Shown here one piece after another: positions 1-9,674 of a stretch of DNA of 64,000 nucleotides (the stretch's first letter is position 1; the number at the start of each line of letters is the position of its first letter). Location of the stretch: positions 62,001-126,000 of the forward strand of contig JAAFIF010000010.1 of NCBI GenBank assembly GCA_013298625.1, given 5' to 3'. The translations under genes were made by a program, and so were the position numbers. The notes below the pieces were generated by a model. It was not told the origin of the DNA. It did no database searches and worked only from the letters and a program-made list of their open reading frames with translations. This stretch comes from Myxococcales bacterium (lineage in GTDB: Bacteria > Myxococcota_A > Polyangia > Polyangiales > Ga0077539).

Positions 1-1712
<1,712 letters not shown>

Positions 1713-1793
1713 TGCGGTGTGAGCAACGCTGGTACGACGCTGCACAGCCGCTCGCAAGGGCGCATTGCGCTCTGCCGCGAAGGGCCCTCGCGC

Positions 1794-2579
1794 TCACTCG
1801 CGGCGCAGCACCCAACGCAGCGCGGGGCGCACGTGGTCCGAGAGAAACACCGGGTCCGACCAGAGCGCGATCGGGTGGCCGAGCGCGCTGACGAACAGCC
1901 TTCCGTCGCCGACCGCGCGGTGCCACGCCACGGGGACAGCCGCGACCCCGTCGAGCGCGTCGCACGCGAGGACGACCTGGTTGTCCCTGCGAAAATTGTG
2001 AAACACGTGCACTTCGTCGGTGAGCGTGAAGGGCGACGGCAAGCGATCGACCGCGGGATGCGAGCCGAACGCGAAGCACCGAGCCGCGCGGGTGTCTCCT
2101 GGGTGCGAGCGAAACGTCGCGCCGACGAAGCTCGGATAGCGGCCGCACGGGTACGCGTCGCCCACCGCGTGCAGCCCGAGCCAACCGCCTCCTTCTTCGA
2201 CGAACGCGATTAGCGCGCGAACCGACGGGGAGTCGTCCGTGCCGAAGGGCTCTCCTGTCGGGCTGATCGCCACGATCGCGGCGAAGCGACGAAGATTGTC
2301 CGCGGTGATCGCCGAGAGCTCTTCACTCGCCTCGACCTCGAGGCCCTCGGCGGTCGCGATCGCTCGCACCGCTGCGACCGCCGCAGGAATCGAGTCGTGC
2401 CGAAACGCCGTCGTCCTCGAATAGATCAGCACCCTCGCCGGGCGCGAAGCCTCAGCGTTCGCTGCGTCCCTCGACGCCGCGTCCTCGTAGAGAATCGGGC
2501 ACGTGGGCGCGGGCCGCTCGCAGGACGCGCCAGCGATCGAGAGCACGAGAGCCAAACCGAGCGACGCGCGCATGCTCAC
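1794..2579 (-). CDS. ThuA-like domain lipoprotein
   Basis: The 261-residue product starts with a basic, hydrophobic signal ending in a lipobox-like AGASC, so it is probably a lipoprotein. The mature part fits the ThuA/class I glutamine-amidotransferase-like fold: a strand-forming VLIYSRTTAFRHDSI, then IVAISPTGEPF, an EEGGGWLGLHAVGD turn and a late HVFHNF segment. ThuA-like domains occur in secreted sugar-related proteins, often with no known reaction. Translation may begin at the second Met (2573), which gives MRASLGLAL. A specific substrate cannot be given from sequence. Confidence 0.8.
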   Translation of the reverse strand: MSMRASLGLALVLSIAGASCERPAPTCPILYEDAASRDAANAEASRPARVLIYSRTTAFRHDSIPAAVAAVRAIATAEGLEVEASEELSAITADNLRRFAAIVAISPTGEPFGTDDSPSVRALIAFVEEGGGWLGLHAVGDAYPCGRYPSFVGATFRSHPGDTRAARCFAFGSHPAVDRLPSPFTLTDEVHVFHNFRRDNQVVLACDALDGVAAVPVAWHRAVGDGRLFVSALGHPIALWSDPVFLSDHVRPALRWVLRRE

Positions 2580-2597
2580 CGCAATCCCCCACAGCGC

Positions 2598-3026
2598 TCA
2601 GTGAAACGCGCCGCCGTCGAAGAACACCAGGACCGCGGTCAACTGCCGCACGTGCGCGTAGCCGCCGCAGCACGAGCTCGCGCTGCCCCAGCGAGAGCCG
2701 CGGACGTAGATGTCCCCGTCGCTCTCGACCTCGCCGACCCGCGAGCCGCCCATGTACACGTCGCCGTCGGACTCGATCTTTCCGACGCGAGAGCCGCCGC
2801 GGTAGATGTCTCCGTCGCTCTCGACCTCGCCCACGCGAGAGCCGCCGACGTAGACGTCGCCGTCGGACTCGACCTTTCCGACGCGAGAGCCGTTGATGTA
2901 GACGTCCCCGTCGTCTTCGAGCACCGCCCAACGGCTGCCCCCGCGGTAGATCGTCACGTCCGCCGAGGCCACAGCAGAGAGCGACGAGACCGCGGCGAAC
3001 GCCAACACCATCAACGAGCTGCGCAT
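2598..3026 (-). CDS. secreted 16-residue tandem-repeat protein
   Basis: The 142-residue product has a clear signal peptide (MRSSLMVLAFAAVSSLSAVASA) when read from the ATG at 3026; a longer upstream reading is Arg-rich and unlikely. Residues about 22-118 hold about six copies of a 16-residue unit close to GDVYVGGSRVGEVESD, four of them nearly perfect. Units alternate KVESD/EVESD, implying a 32-residue superunit. Each copy looks like a short beta-hairpin, reminiscent of small beta-flower or beta-helix repeat proteins. A CC pair and a hydrophobic tail follow. No family is assigned. It lies 31 bases downstream of the NTF2-like gene on the same strand. Confidence 0.7.
   Translation of the reverse strand: MRSSLMVLAFAAVSSLSAVASADVTIYRGGSRWAVLEDDGDVYINGSRVGKVESDGDVYVGGSRVGEVESDGDIYRGGSRVGKIESDGDVYMGGSRVGEVESDGDIYVRGSRWGSASSCCGGYAHVRQLTAVLVFFDGGAFH
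2670..2963 (-). repeat. 48-bp coding tandem repeats
   Basis: Tandem 48-base units encode the GDxYxxGSRVGxVESD repeat. Four full copies run from about 2909 down to 2718, with degenerate copies on each side. Third-position differences between units show the array is conserved in protein more than in DNA. Confidence 0.85.
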
Positions 3027-3057
3027 ACCCAGAGTGTGCCCCACGCCCGCGCGCTCG

Positions 3058-3486
3058 TCACGGCGGCGGCGCCTGCAGCTGCGCGAAGATCGCCATGAAA
3101 TCAATCCACACGTTCTCGCGCAGGATCTCAGCGTCCGCGCTGAGCTCGAACACGTGCAAGATCCGAAACGTCAGCGGCTTGTTCTGCCCAGGGATGCCAA
3201 AGGGCGCGCCGACCGCCCTGCCCCGCCACACGCTCTCGTCCACCACGAAGCCCTCGCCGTAGTACCGACGCACCGTCTCGACCGCCTCGCCCTTCAGGTC
3301 CGCGAAGAGCTGCGCGTAGAAGCCCCGCGCTTGCTCGCGCCCCTGCAGCGGCCCCGTCGGCGAGCCCACCGTGTCGTGCACCGCGTCCGGCCGCATCGTC
3401 GAGAGCACACCCTCGACGTCGTCCGTGACCTCGAAGTGAAAGTGCCGGTCCACCATCGCGTCCACCTTCGCTCGATCCAGCGCCAT
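3058..3486 (-). CDS. NTF2/SnoaL-like domain protein
   Basis: The 142-residue product has the size and pattern of a cone-shaped NTF2-like (SnoaL) protein: an N-terminal helix with VDAMVDRHFHFEVTDDVEG, a TVGSPTGPLQGREQARGFY segment, and a beta-rich C-terminus ending in WIDFMAIFAQLQAPPP. Such proteins are small enzymes or binding proteins for ketones, steroids and polyketides; the substrate here is unknown. The ATG at 3486 is chosen because AGGAG lies 8 bases upstream, whereas the ATG at 3492 would leave only two bases. It is divergent from the TetR gene across a double palindrome, so it is probably the regulator's target. Confidence 0.8.
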   Translation of the reverse strand: MALDRAKVDAMVDRHFHFEVTDDVEGVLSTMRPDAVHDTVGSPTGPLQGREQARGFYAQLFADLKGEAVETVRRYYGEGFVVDESVWRGRAVGAPFGIPGQNKPLTFRILHVFELSADAEILRENVWIDFMAIFAQLQAPPP

Positions 3487-3526
3487 CGCCATCGCTCCTC
3501 TGCATGCTCGAAGCGCCGCTCGCCAC

Positions 3527-3530
3527 GAGG
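3527..3530 (+). promoter_or_regulatory. ribosome binding site for tetR-type gene
   Basis: GAGG lies eight bases upstream of the GTG at 3539. The ATG at 3557 has no comparable site, so this supports the GTG start even though that codon lies inside the palindrome. Confidence 0.55.
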
Positions 3531-3538
3531 ACGACTTC

Positions 3539-3572
3539 GTGAGACACTGTCTCACGATGAGACACAGTCTTA
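3539..3572. promoter_or_regulatory. tandem palindromic operator candidate
   Basis: A perfect 17-base palindrome, GTGAGACA-C-TGTCTCAC (3539-3555), is followed by an imperfect one, TGAGAC-ACA-GTCTTA (3558-3572). The left arms repeat TGAGACAC exactly 18 bases apart. The site lies between divergent TetR and NTF2-like genes and covers the TetR start codon. This is the usual position for a TetR self-operator that also controls the neighbour. The assignment is inferred from position and symmetry. Confidence 0.75.
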
Positions 3573-4246
3573 CAAGTCCCCCCACAGCGCCTTCGAAGAG
3601 CCCCCGCGCCGCGAGCGACGAGTCGCCCGTCATCGACCCGCGCGCTCGGCAGAAATCCCGCACACAACGCGCGCTCATCGACGCCGCGCTCGCGCTGCGA
3701 TGGGAGGGCGCCACCCCCACGCTCACCGAGGTCGCCGAGCGCGCAGGGGTCTCGCGAGCGACCGCGTACCGCTACTTCGCCAGCGCCGACGCGGTCCTCG
3801 CCATGGCCGCCTTCGACGCCCGCGTCGCCGACGCCGAGACCCTCCTCGCCCGCGAGAAGAGCGCCGAGCGCGCCGCGGGCGCGGCAGCCTCGGCGATCAA
3901 CGCGCTGTTTCTCGACGACGAGCTCGCGCTGCACGCGATGATCAAAGGGTTTATGCAGGTGTGGATGGACAACAGCCCGAGCGAGCGCCCGCCCCGCCCA
4001 GGGCGCCGCTTCGCCGTGATCGAGCCGATCATCGCCGCCATCGAGCCGCCGCTCAGCAAGCCGCAACGCAAGAAGCTCCGCGCCGCGCTCTCGATGGTGA
4101 TCGGCACCGAGGCCGTGATCGCGCTGCGCGACGTCGCCGGAGCGACCCGAGACGAAGCGCAGCAGGTCGCCGCGTGGGCCGCGACCGCGCTCGTGCGCGC
4201 CGCCATCGACGAAGCAGCGCACAAGCGCGCGAAGACCCAGCAGTGA
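3539..4246 (+). CDS. TetR/AcrR family regulator
   Basis: The 235-residue DNA-binding repressor has the family's N-terminal helix-turn-helix, LTEVAERAGVSRATAYRYFAS, at about residues 62-82, after QKSRTQRALIDAALAL. The all-helical C-terminal ligand domain ends in a Lys/Gln tail. It starts at GTG 3539 with a GAGG site; ATG 3557 is the alternative. The double palindrome overlapping its start suggests autorepression and control of the divergent NTF2-like gene. The N-terminal extension of about 35 residues before the first helix is longer than usual and may be partly untranslated. The inducer is unknown. Confidence 0.93.
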   Translation: MRHCLTMRHSLTSPPTAPSKSPRAASDESPVIDPRARQKSRTQRALIDAALALRWEGATPTLTEVAERAGVSRATAYRYFASADAVLAMAAFDARVADAETLLAREKSAERAAGAAASAINALFLDDELALHAMIKGFMQVWMDNSPSERPPRPGRRFAVIEPIIAAIEPPLSKPQRKKLRAALSMVIGTEAVIALRDVAGATRDEAQQVAAWAATALVRAAIDEAAHKRAKTQQ

Positions 4247-4250
4247 GCGA

Positions 4251-5360
4251 TCAGCGCGCCGGTCGCAGCTCGATCACGACCACCTCGGGCTTGCAACGAA
4301 AGCGCAGCCTGGGCGCGGCGCCCCGCTCGAGTCCCACGCCGCGCGAGACCACCAGCGTGCGCCCGTCGCTCAAGCGCACCTCGCGGTTGCCCGCGGCCCA
4401 CTCGCGCGGGACCGCGCTGAGGGTCATCAGCGGCCCCACGATCGGGAGCTGCACCTGCCCGCCGTGCGTGTGCCCCGCGACGAGCAGGTCCGCGCGCACG
4501 TCACCCAGCGCGAAGTCCGGCGCGTGGCCGATGGCGATGTGAAACCGCGGCTCGCTCGCGATCGTGAGCGAGGGAGAGCCCGACTCGCGCAGGCCCATTC
4601 CTGTCACGACCAGGTCGCCCGTCTCGACGCGGCGCTGCGCCGTGAAGAGCTGCGCGTCGAGGCCTTCGAAGAGCGCCTCCCAGCCGGGCTCCCACTCGAC
4701 GTTGCCCTCGACCACGAAGATCCCGAGCGGCGCGCCGAAGCGAATCGACCGAAGAAACGCGTTGGCTTCGCGCCGCAGCGCCGCGGCCCCGCGCGCGTTC
4801 GGCAGCTGCGCGTAGTCGCCCGGCAGCAAGAGCACGTCGGGCCGCTCGGCCATCGCGAGCCGCAGCGCCGACCGCGTGTGCTCGTCGAAGCGATCGAACT
4901 GCAGGTCCGCCAGCACCACCGCCCGCAGCGGCCTCGTGAGCTTCGCGCTCTGCACGGTGAGACGACGGACCGTGAGCGACGTCGGCTCGATCACGAACGC
5001 GTCCACCGCGATCGCGACCAACGCCACCGCCACGAGGGCCCACGCCGCCTTCGCGCCGCGCGCGCTCAGCCTCACCGCGAGGTAGAGCGCGATCACCGGA
5101 GCGTGGATGAACACCGCGTGCGCGACCATGTTGATCGCGAAGAACGGGTTGCCTGTCACGAGCGCCGCGAGCGCGGCGTACCCGAGCGCGGCCACCGTCC
5201 AAGCCAGCGCGCGCAAGACCGAGCTCTTGGCGTCGAGCGGCGGGCGACGCCGCAAGAGCCACACGCCCGTCGCGCCGAGCGCGCAGTGAAAGAGCGCCCA
5301 TACGGGCTTGTGGTACGCGAGCGAGGCGACCACGTTGTCGAGCGCAGCGGAGAGGGACAT
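4251..5360 (-). CDS. membrane-anchored metallophosphoesterase, degenerate site
   Basis: The 369-residue product has about four hydrophobic helices (residues ~18-125) followed by a calcineurin-like phosphoesterase domain of the YkuE type. Motifs seen are ADLQFD (D152), LLPGDY (D182), EGNVEWE (N220), GHAP (H279) and AGHTHGGQ (H297, H299). Two usual metal/acid histidines are changed: DxH is DxQ and GNH is GNV, so activity may be altered or lost. Translation starts at the ATG at 5358-5360, sharing one base with the stop of the upstream flavoprotein (TGATG), a sign of coupled translation. The substrate is unknown; some relatives act on lipid pyrophosphates. Confidence 0.85.
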   Translation of the reverse strand: MSLSAALDNVVASLAYHKPVWALFHCALGATGVWLLRRRPPLDAKSSVLRALAWTVAALGYAALAALVTGNPFFAINMVAHAVFIHAPVIALYLAVRLSARGAKAAWALVAVALVAIAVDAFVIEPTSLTVRRLTVQSAKLTRPLRAVVLADLQFDRFDEHTRSALRLAMAERPDVLLLPGDYAQLPNARGAAALRREANAFLRSIRFGAPLGIFVVEGNVEWEPGWEALFEGLDAQLFTAQRRVETGDLVVTGMGLRESGSPSLTIASEPRFHIAIGHAPDFALGDVRADLLVAGHTHGGQVQLPIVGPLMTLSAVPREWAAGNREVRLSDGRTLVVSRGVGLERGAAPRLRFRCKPEVVVIELRPAR

Positions 5361-6448
5361 CAGCGAGCCGCGCGCATCTTGCCCGAAGCCACCGCGCGCG
5401 CCACCACCGGAGCGTCCCGCGCGATGCCCCGCAAGAACTCGCTCGCCGCCGCCAGACCGCACGGAAAGCCCATGAAATACAGCCCCGAATGAGACTCGCT
5501 CTCGCCCGTCGCACGCGTGCGCAGCACGTCCTGCTCGCCCTCGACCGTCGCGAGCCCCCGAGGCGCAAACGGGATCGCGTAGCGAAAGCCCGTCGCGCAC
5601 AGGACGCGATCGACCGGGATCACCTCTGCGTCGACGAAGCGGGCGACCCCGCCTTCGATCCGCGCGAGCGGCCCTCGAACCTTCACGCGCCCCTCGCGCA
5701 CGAGCTTGCCGAACCCCTGGTCCGTGCCGAGCACGGTCTTGCGACGACGGCAGAACCCGAGCGCCATCCACCGCGGGACCTTCTCGAACGCCGTCGTAAT
5801 CTCGTGCAAATCATGGCCCCAAATCGCCTTCGGCACCGTGCTCACGCTGCCCGTCCGCGAGCTCACGACCACGCTCGCCCCGTCGCTCGACGCGCGCTCG
5901 GCGCACTCGACGGCGCTCGTCCCCGCGCCGATGATCAGCACTCGCTCGCCCGGACGCGCGCCGCGAAAGTGCTTGCTGTGCTCGACGATCACGCCCTCGC
6001 TCGACGAGCCTCGCGCGCCGGCGACCGCGGGCCACACGGGGGTGCTCCACATGCCCGTCGCGACGATGACCGCGTCGAAGCGGGCAGCGGATTCACCCGC
6101 ACCAGTATTCAAACGCGCTGACCATTCTCCGCTAGAATCACGATCGAGCGCGCTCACGGTCCCCCGCTCGGCGGCGATCGAGCGCGCCGCGGCGAAGCGC
6201 TCGAGGTACGCGCGGTACTCTCCGGCGCGGACGTACGCGCGGCCGTCCCCGAGCACGGGCGCGTCTGGCTGGAGCCTCGTGAACCACTCGGGAGAGGCCA
6301 TCACGAGCTCGTCGGCCATCTCGCGGTACGCGCCGCCGACGAGGCCCGAGCGGTCGACGAGCCGCGGAGCGATCCCGAGCGCGCGAAGGGACGCTGTGAC
6401 CGCGAGCCCCGCGGGGCCAGCGCCGATGACGAGCACGCGCGGAGCCAT
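5360..6448 (-). CDS. FAD/NAD(P)-dependent flavoprotein oxidoreductase
   Basis: The 362-residue flavoprotein has an N-terminal FAD-binding Rossmann motif, VLVIGAGPAGLAV, an ATGMWSTP turn, and a second dinucleotide motif, LIIGAGTSAVECAE, near residues 175-188 for NAD(P)H. It ends with GLYFMGFPCGLAAASEFL, like flavin monooxygenase/CzcO-type and thioredoxin-reductase-like oxidoreductases. No redox-active CxxC is present, which argues against a disulfide reductase. The gene is the first of a tightly coupled pair with the metallophosphoesterase. Its substrate cannot be inferred. Confidence 0.88.
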   Translation of the reverse strand: MAPRVLVIGAGPAGLAVTASLRALGIAPRLVDRSGLVGGAYREMADELVMASPEWFTRLQPDAPVLGDGRAYVRAGEYRAYLERFAAARSIAAERGTVSALDRDSSGEWSARLNTGAGESAARFDAVIVATGMWSTPVWPAVAGARGSSSEGVIVEHSKHFRGARPGERVLIIGAGTSAVECAERASSDGASVVVSSRTGSVSTVPKAIWGHDLHEITTAFEKVPRWMALGFCRRRKTVLGTDQGFGKLVREGRVKVRGPLARIEGGVARFVDAEVIPVDRVLCATGFRYAIPFAPRGLATVEGEQDVLRTRATGESESHSGLYFMGFPCGLAAASEFLRGIARDAPVVARAVASGKMRAAR

Positions 6449-6472
6449 TGGTTCGGCTCCGACGATACGCTG

Positions 6473-8359
6473 CTATCCCACGCCGCCGCAGCGCCAGGTA
6501 AACGAGAGCGAGCGCAGGACGGGCGAGGCCACCATCGGCGCGTTGATGGGGTTGAACGTGACCGTGATGCGCGCGAAGCGGCCGAGGTTGGTGACGCCGG
6601 CCTCCATGAGCTTCTGCGCGATGTTGATCGGAGAGCGGTCGCGCGGGGCGATCCCCAAGACGAGCGACGGCGCCATCGCGAGCGCGGTCTGGGTGTTGGC
6701 GAGCTGAATCGAGAACGCGAGGCTCGTGCCCATCGGGGTCTCGCCGCTCCAGTAGAGCTCGCCGTACGTTCCGCCCTCGCACGTCTCGTAGTCTTCGGAG
6801 TAGCGACCGCTGCCGATCACCAGACGCCGCACGCCGCCGGTGAAATCCGTGTACGTGTAGACCTGGTTGGGTCCCCTGAAGGTCTGCCAGCGGTTCATCG
6901 CGGGCTCGAACCGCGCCAGCTCTGTGGGCGACGCCGCGGAGGCGATCCAGATGTTGCCCGAGAGGTCCGCGCCCACCGCGGTCGGCTGCCGATGCGCGAC
7001 CGTCGGCGTGTGCAGCGTCGCGCGGTCGCTCGGCACCGTCGTGTTGCCCATAAACGAATCCGCTGGAATCGAAGCCACCAACGTCGGCCCCACCCAGTCG
7101 CCGCCCGTCGAGATCGGCACCCAGATCTTGTTCATCGGGTCGACGGTGATCCCGAGGCCAGCGCTTCCACCAGCGGGGACGTGCGCCGAGAGGTCCACGC
7201 GCGACCACTGCATCGACGCGGGATCGTACGCGATGACGTCCCTGCAGCCGCGGCCCGAGAGCCAGAGGCGATTGCGCGCATCCGCGGTGATTCCGTAGGA
7301 CTGATTGCAGCCGCCGCGCAGGGCCGCGGGCAAGAGCACGGGCTCGCCCGCGGTGCCAGCGACCACGTTGACCGGGACGAGTCCGCCGTTGACGACGTGC
7401 TCCCACAGCGTCCCGTCGGTGGTCACCACCGCGCCGTACGCGCAGTGAATGAGCGGAACCGAGCGCATCGTCACGCCCGTCCGCGGGTTGAGCTGAAAGA
7501 GCCCCGCGTTGCCGCCCGCGCCGATGTTCGCGCACGAGCCCACCCACACGGTCCCGTCCGGAAACCGCTCGTCACCGCGGTCGATCGCGAGCGAGCGCAG
7601 CACAGCGTTGACCGGCCCCACGTTGGCCGTCCACAGCACGCACTCGTCCTGCTCGAACGGACGCACGTCCATCGGCCCCGTGCTCGTGTCGATCATCCCG
7701 TTGCCGTTGCGGTCGACGCAGTCGCGACGGTCCGCGGCGATCTTCGTCACCGACCCCTGCATCGAGAACCCGCGGTTCGCGATGTACGAATCCCCCGCAG
7801 AATCCACGACGACGCGCGAGGGCATGTTGCAGCCGTCGACGTGACAGCAGCTCCCGACGCACTCTCCCGCAGGCAAGCCCACGCGGTACCGCGCCACCTC
7901 GGTCGCCGTCCGCGCGTCCCACTTCGAGAGCGTGCTCTCGGCCACGTTGGGGATCCACAGGTAGTCCGTGCGCCGCGAGTTCGCGCGCACCACGAGCCCG
8001 TTCGACGGCATGTCGTACGCGACGCCCTGCTGTCCTTCTTCACGAAACGGCCGCTCTGCGCTGCCGCTGCGCACCGAGCGACACGAGGTGTCCCGCGTCC
8101 ACACGCACTGCGACCGGCCGGTGTCGCAGCGATCGATCGTGCAGCCCTCTTGATCGTCGCACTCGCTGTCCATGCGACACGCGCGCGGCGCCACGCCCGC
8201 CTCTCCGCCGTCGTTTGCGTCGCCGATCGAAGCAGCGTCGCGAGCGCGCCCGTCGACGCCTCCGTCGCGGCCCGTGGGGCTCGACTCTTCTGCGCACCCC
8301 GCGAGCGCGAGCACGCAGAGCGCAGCGACGCGACCGACACCCATACGACGGCTTTGCAT
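6473..8359 (-). CDS. Cys-rich beta-propeller lipoprotein
   Basis: The product is about 628 residues and is exported through a lipoprotein signal (VAALCVLALAGC). A low-complexity Asp/Gly linker is followed by a Cys-rich insert, MDSECDDQEGCTIDRCDTG, of a type frequent in myxobacterial lipoproteins. The rest repeats a blade-like pattern (YLWIPN, GTVWVGS, NRLWLSG, KIWVPIS, GNIWIASA), consistent with a streptogramin-lyase/NHL-like propeller. Chosen start: ATG 8359; ATG 8344 is nearly as good. A surface binding or scaffold role is inferred. No catalytic residues are recognised. Confidence 0.8.
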   Translation of the reverse strand: MQSRRMGVGRVAALCVLALAGCAEESSPTGRDGGVDGRARDAASIGDANDGGEAGVAPRACRMDSECDDQEGCTIDRCDTGRSQCVWTRDTSCRSVRSGSAERPFREEGQQGVAYDMPSNGLVVRANSRRTDYLWIPNVAESTLSKWDARTATEVARYRVGLPAGECVGSCCHVDGCNMPSRVVVDSAGDSYIANRGFSMQGSVTKIAADRRDCVDRNGNGMIDTSTGPMDVRPFEQDECVLWTANVGPVNAVLRSLAIDRGDERFPDGTVWVGSCANIGAGGNAGLFQLNPRTGVTMRSVPLIHCAYGAVVTTDGTLWEHVVNGGLVPVNVVAGTAGEPVLLPAALRGGCNQSYGITADARNRLWLSGRGCRDVIAYDPASMQWSRVDLSAHVPAGGSAGLGITVDPMNKIWVPISTGGDWVGPTLVASIPADSFMGNTTVPSDRATLHTPTVAHRQPTAVGADLSGNIWIASAASPTELARFEPAMNRWQTFRGPNQVYTYTDFTGGVRRLVIGSGRYSEDYETCEGGTYGELYWSGETPMGTSLAFSIQLANTQTALAMAPSLVLGIAPRDRSPINIAQKLMEAGVTNLGRFARITVTFNPINAPMVASPVLRSLSFTWRCGGVG

Positions 8360-8450
8360 AGATCGTTTCGTACCCCGCCTCTCGCGGCGGCAACAACTGG
8401 GCGAAGATGCTCCCGAGCTGGGGGGTTGATCGCCCATTCGCGCGCGAGGT

Positions 8451-9674
8451 TCACAGATCCGCGAGCGTCGATTCGAGCAGCGATTTTGCTGCACTCTCGC
8501 TCATCGCGCCGCGCCGCCACGTGACCGTCAGCGCCCACTCATCGAGCGCTTGAATCGCCGTGAGCGCGGCGCCCATCTTCAAGCACACCGGCGAGAACGG
8601 GCTCCATCGGACGAGCGCGAGCCCCGATCGCGCAGCGAACAGCCCCCGAACGGAGCGATCGATTTGCACCGCGGCCACGTGGCTCGTCGCGTTGCCCGTG
8701 GTGCTCGGATCGACCGCGATCCGCTCGAAGAGCGGCCACGGAAGCACCGCGCCCAGCGCTGTGGCCTTGCGGTCCATCTCGAGGTGACCGCGCTCGACGG
8801 CGCGACGAAGATCGCTGCGCAGCCCGCGCGCGACGGCCTCGATCGGGCGCGCGGCGTCCGTGTAGAAGACCAGCGGAGCGATGTGGTTTCCCCTGGCCAA
8901 TCGCAGCCCTTCGCGCGCCCGAACGCTGACCGGAACCTCGATCGCCACCACGCCCCCCTGCCCCGTCGCCGCGTGCACGGCCCTCGCCCACGCCGCGATC
9001 ACCCACAGCGCAGCGCTCACCCCGCTCGCCTCTGCGCGCGCCTTCGCTCGATCCATCGCCGCGTCGCGCAAGCGCTCGCTCACCGTCGCCACGTTGCCCG
9101 GCGCCACGCACGCGAGCGGCAACATCGCGTGTCGGCTCTCTCTCGCGAGGGCGTCCCGCCGTTGTTTTTCTCGCAGCAGCGCAGGCCACGACAGCGCACG
9201 CGCCGCTCGCGCGACGGAGGGCGCTTCGTGCTCGAGCGTCGTCCCCGCCAGCGCCGCGAAGAACGTCATCGCCACCGCCGCGAAGCCCTCTCCGTCCATC
9301 ATCGCGTGGTGCACGCGCACGATCACCCGATGCGATCGCCCCGTCGAGCGCCAGCGGACCTGCAGCGACGGCTGCGCAAACGGGTCGATCTGCTCGTTGA
9401 TCGCGGCATCGACCGCAGCGTCGTCGTCGCCCATCGGCCGCGCGATCGCCGATCGATCGACCCGGTCCGTGGTGTACACGCCCGCGATCCCCGCGCGCAG
9501 CGGCGCGCCCAGCGCCGGCCACCGCGCGAGCACCGCGTCCACGGCGCGGGCGATCCTCGATGGGTCGAGCTCTCCCTCGAGCTCGGCGTCGAGCCCCAAG
9601 TGCATCGCGATCCCCGCGCGCCGCTGATACGCGACGAAGAACGCGTCGATCGCCGACAGTCGCTCGGCCTTCAC
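8451..9674 (-). CDS. condensation/wax-ester-synthase-like acyltransferase
   Basis: The 407-residue product belongs to the chloramphenicol-acetyltransferase-like fold shared by NRPS condensation domains, Pap acyltransferases and wax ester synthases. It has the HHxxxDG catalytic motif as VHHAMMDGEGF (about residues 120-130), an N-terminal LSAIDAFFVAYQ typical of wax ester synthases, and a late SHVAAVQIDRS strand. It probably forms an ester or amide from an activated acyl donor. It starts at GTG 9674, overlapping the radical SAM stop by GTGA, so the two proteins are very likely made together. Donor and acceptor are unknown. Confidence 0.85.
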   Translation of the reverse strand: MKAERLSAIDAFFVAYQRRAGIAMHLGLDAELEGELDPSRIARAVDAVLARWPALGAPLRAGIAGVYTTDRVDRSAIARPMGDDDAAVDAAINEQIDPFAQPSLQVRWRSTGRSHRVIVRVHHAMMDGEGFAAVAMTFFAALAGTTLEHEAPSVARAARALSWPALLREKQRRDALARESRHAMLPLACVAPGNVATVSERLRDAAMDRAKARAEASGVSAALWVIAAWARAVHAATGQGGVVAIEVPVSVRAREGLRLARGNHIAPLVFYTDAARPIEAVARGLRSDLRRAVERGHLEMDRKATALGAVLPWPLFERIAVDPSTTGNATSHVAAVQIDRSVRGLFAARSGLALVRWSPFSPVCLKMGAALTAIQALDEWALTVTWRRGAMSESAAKSLLESTLADL

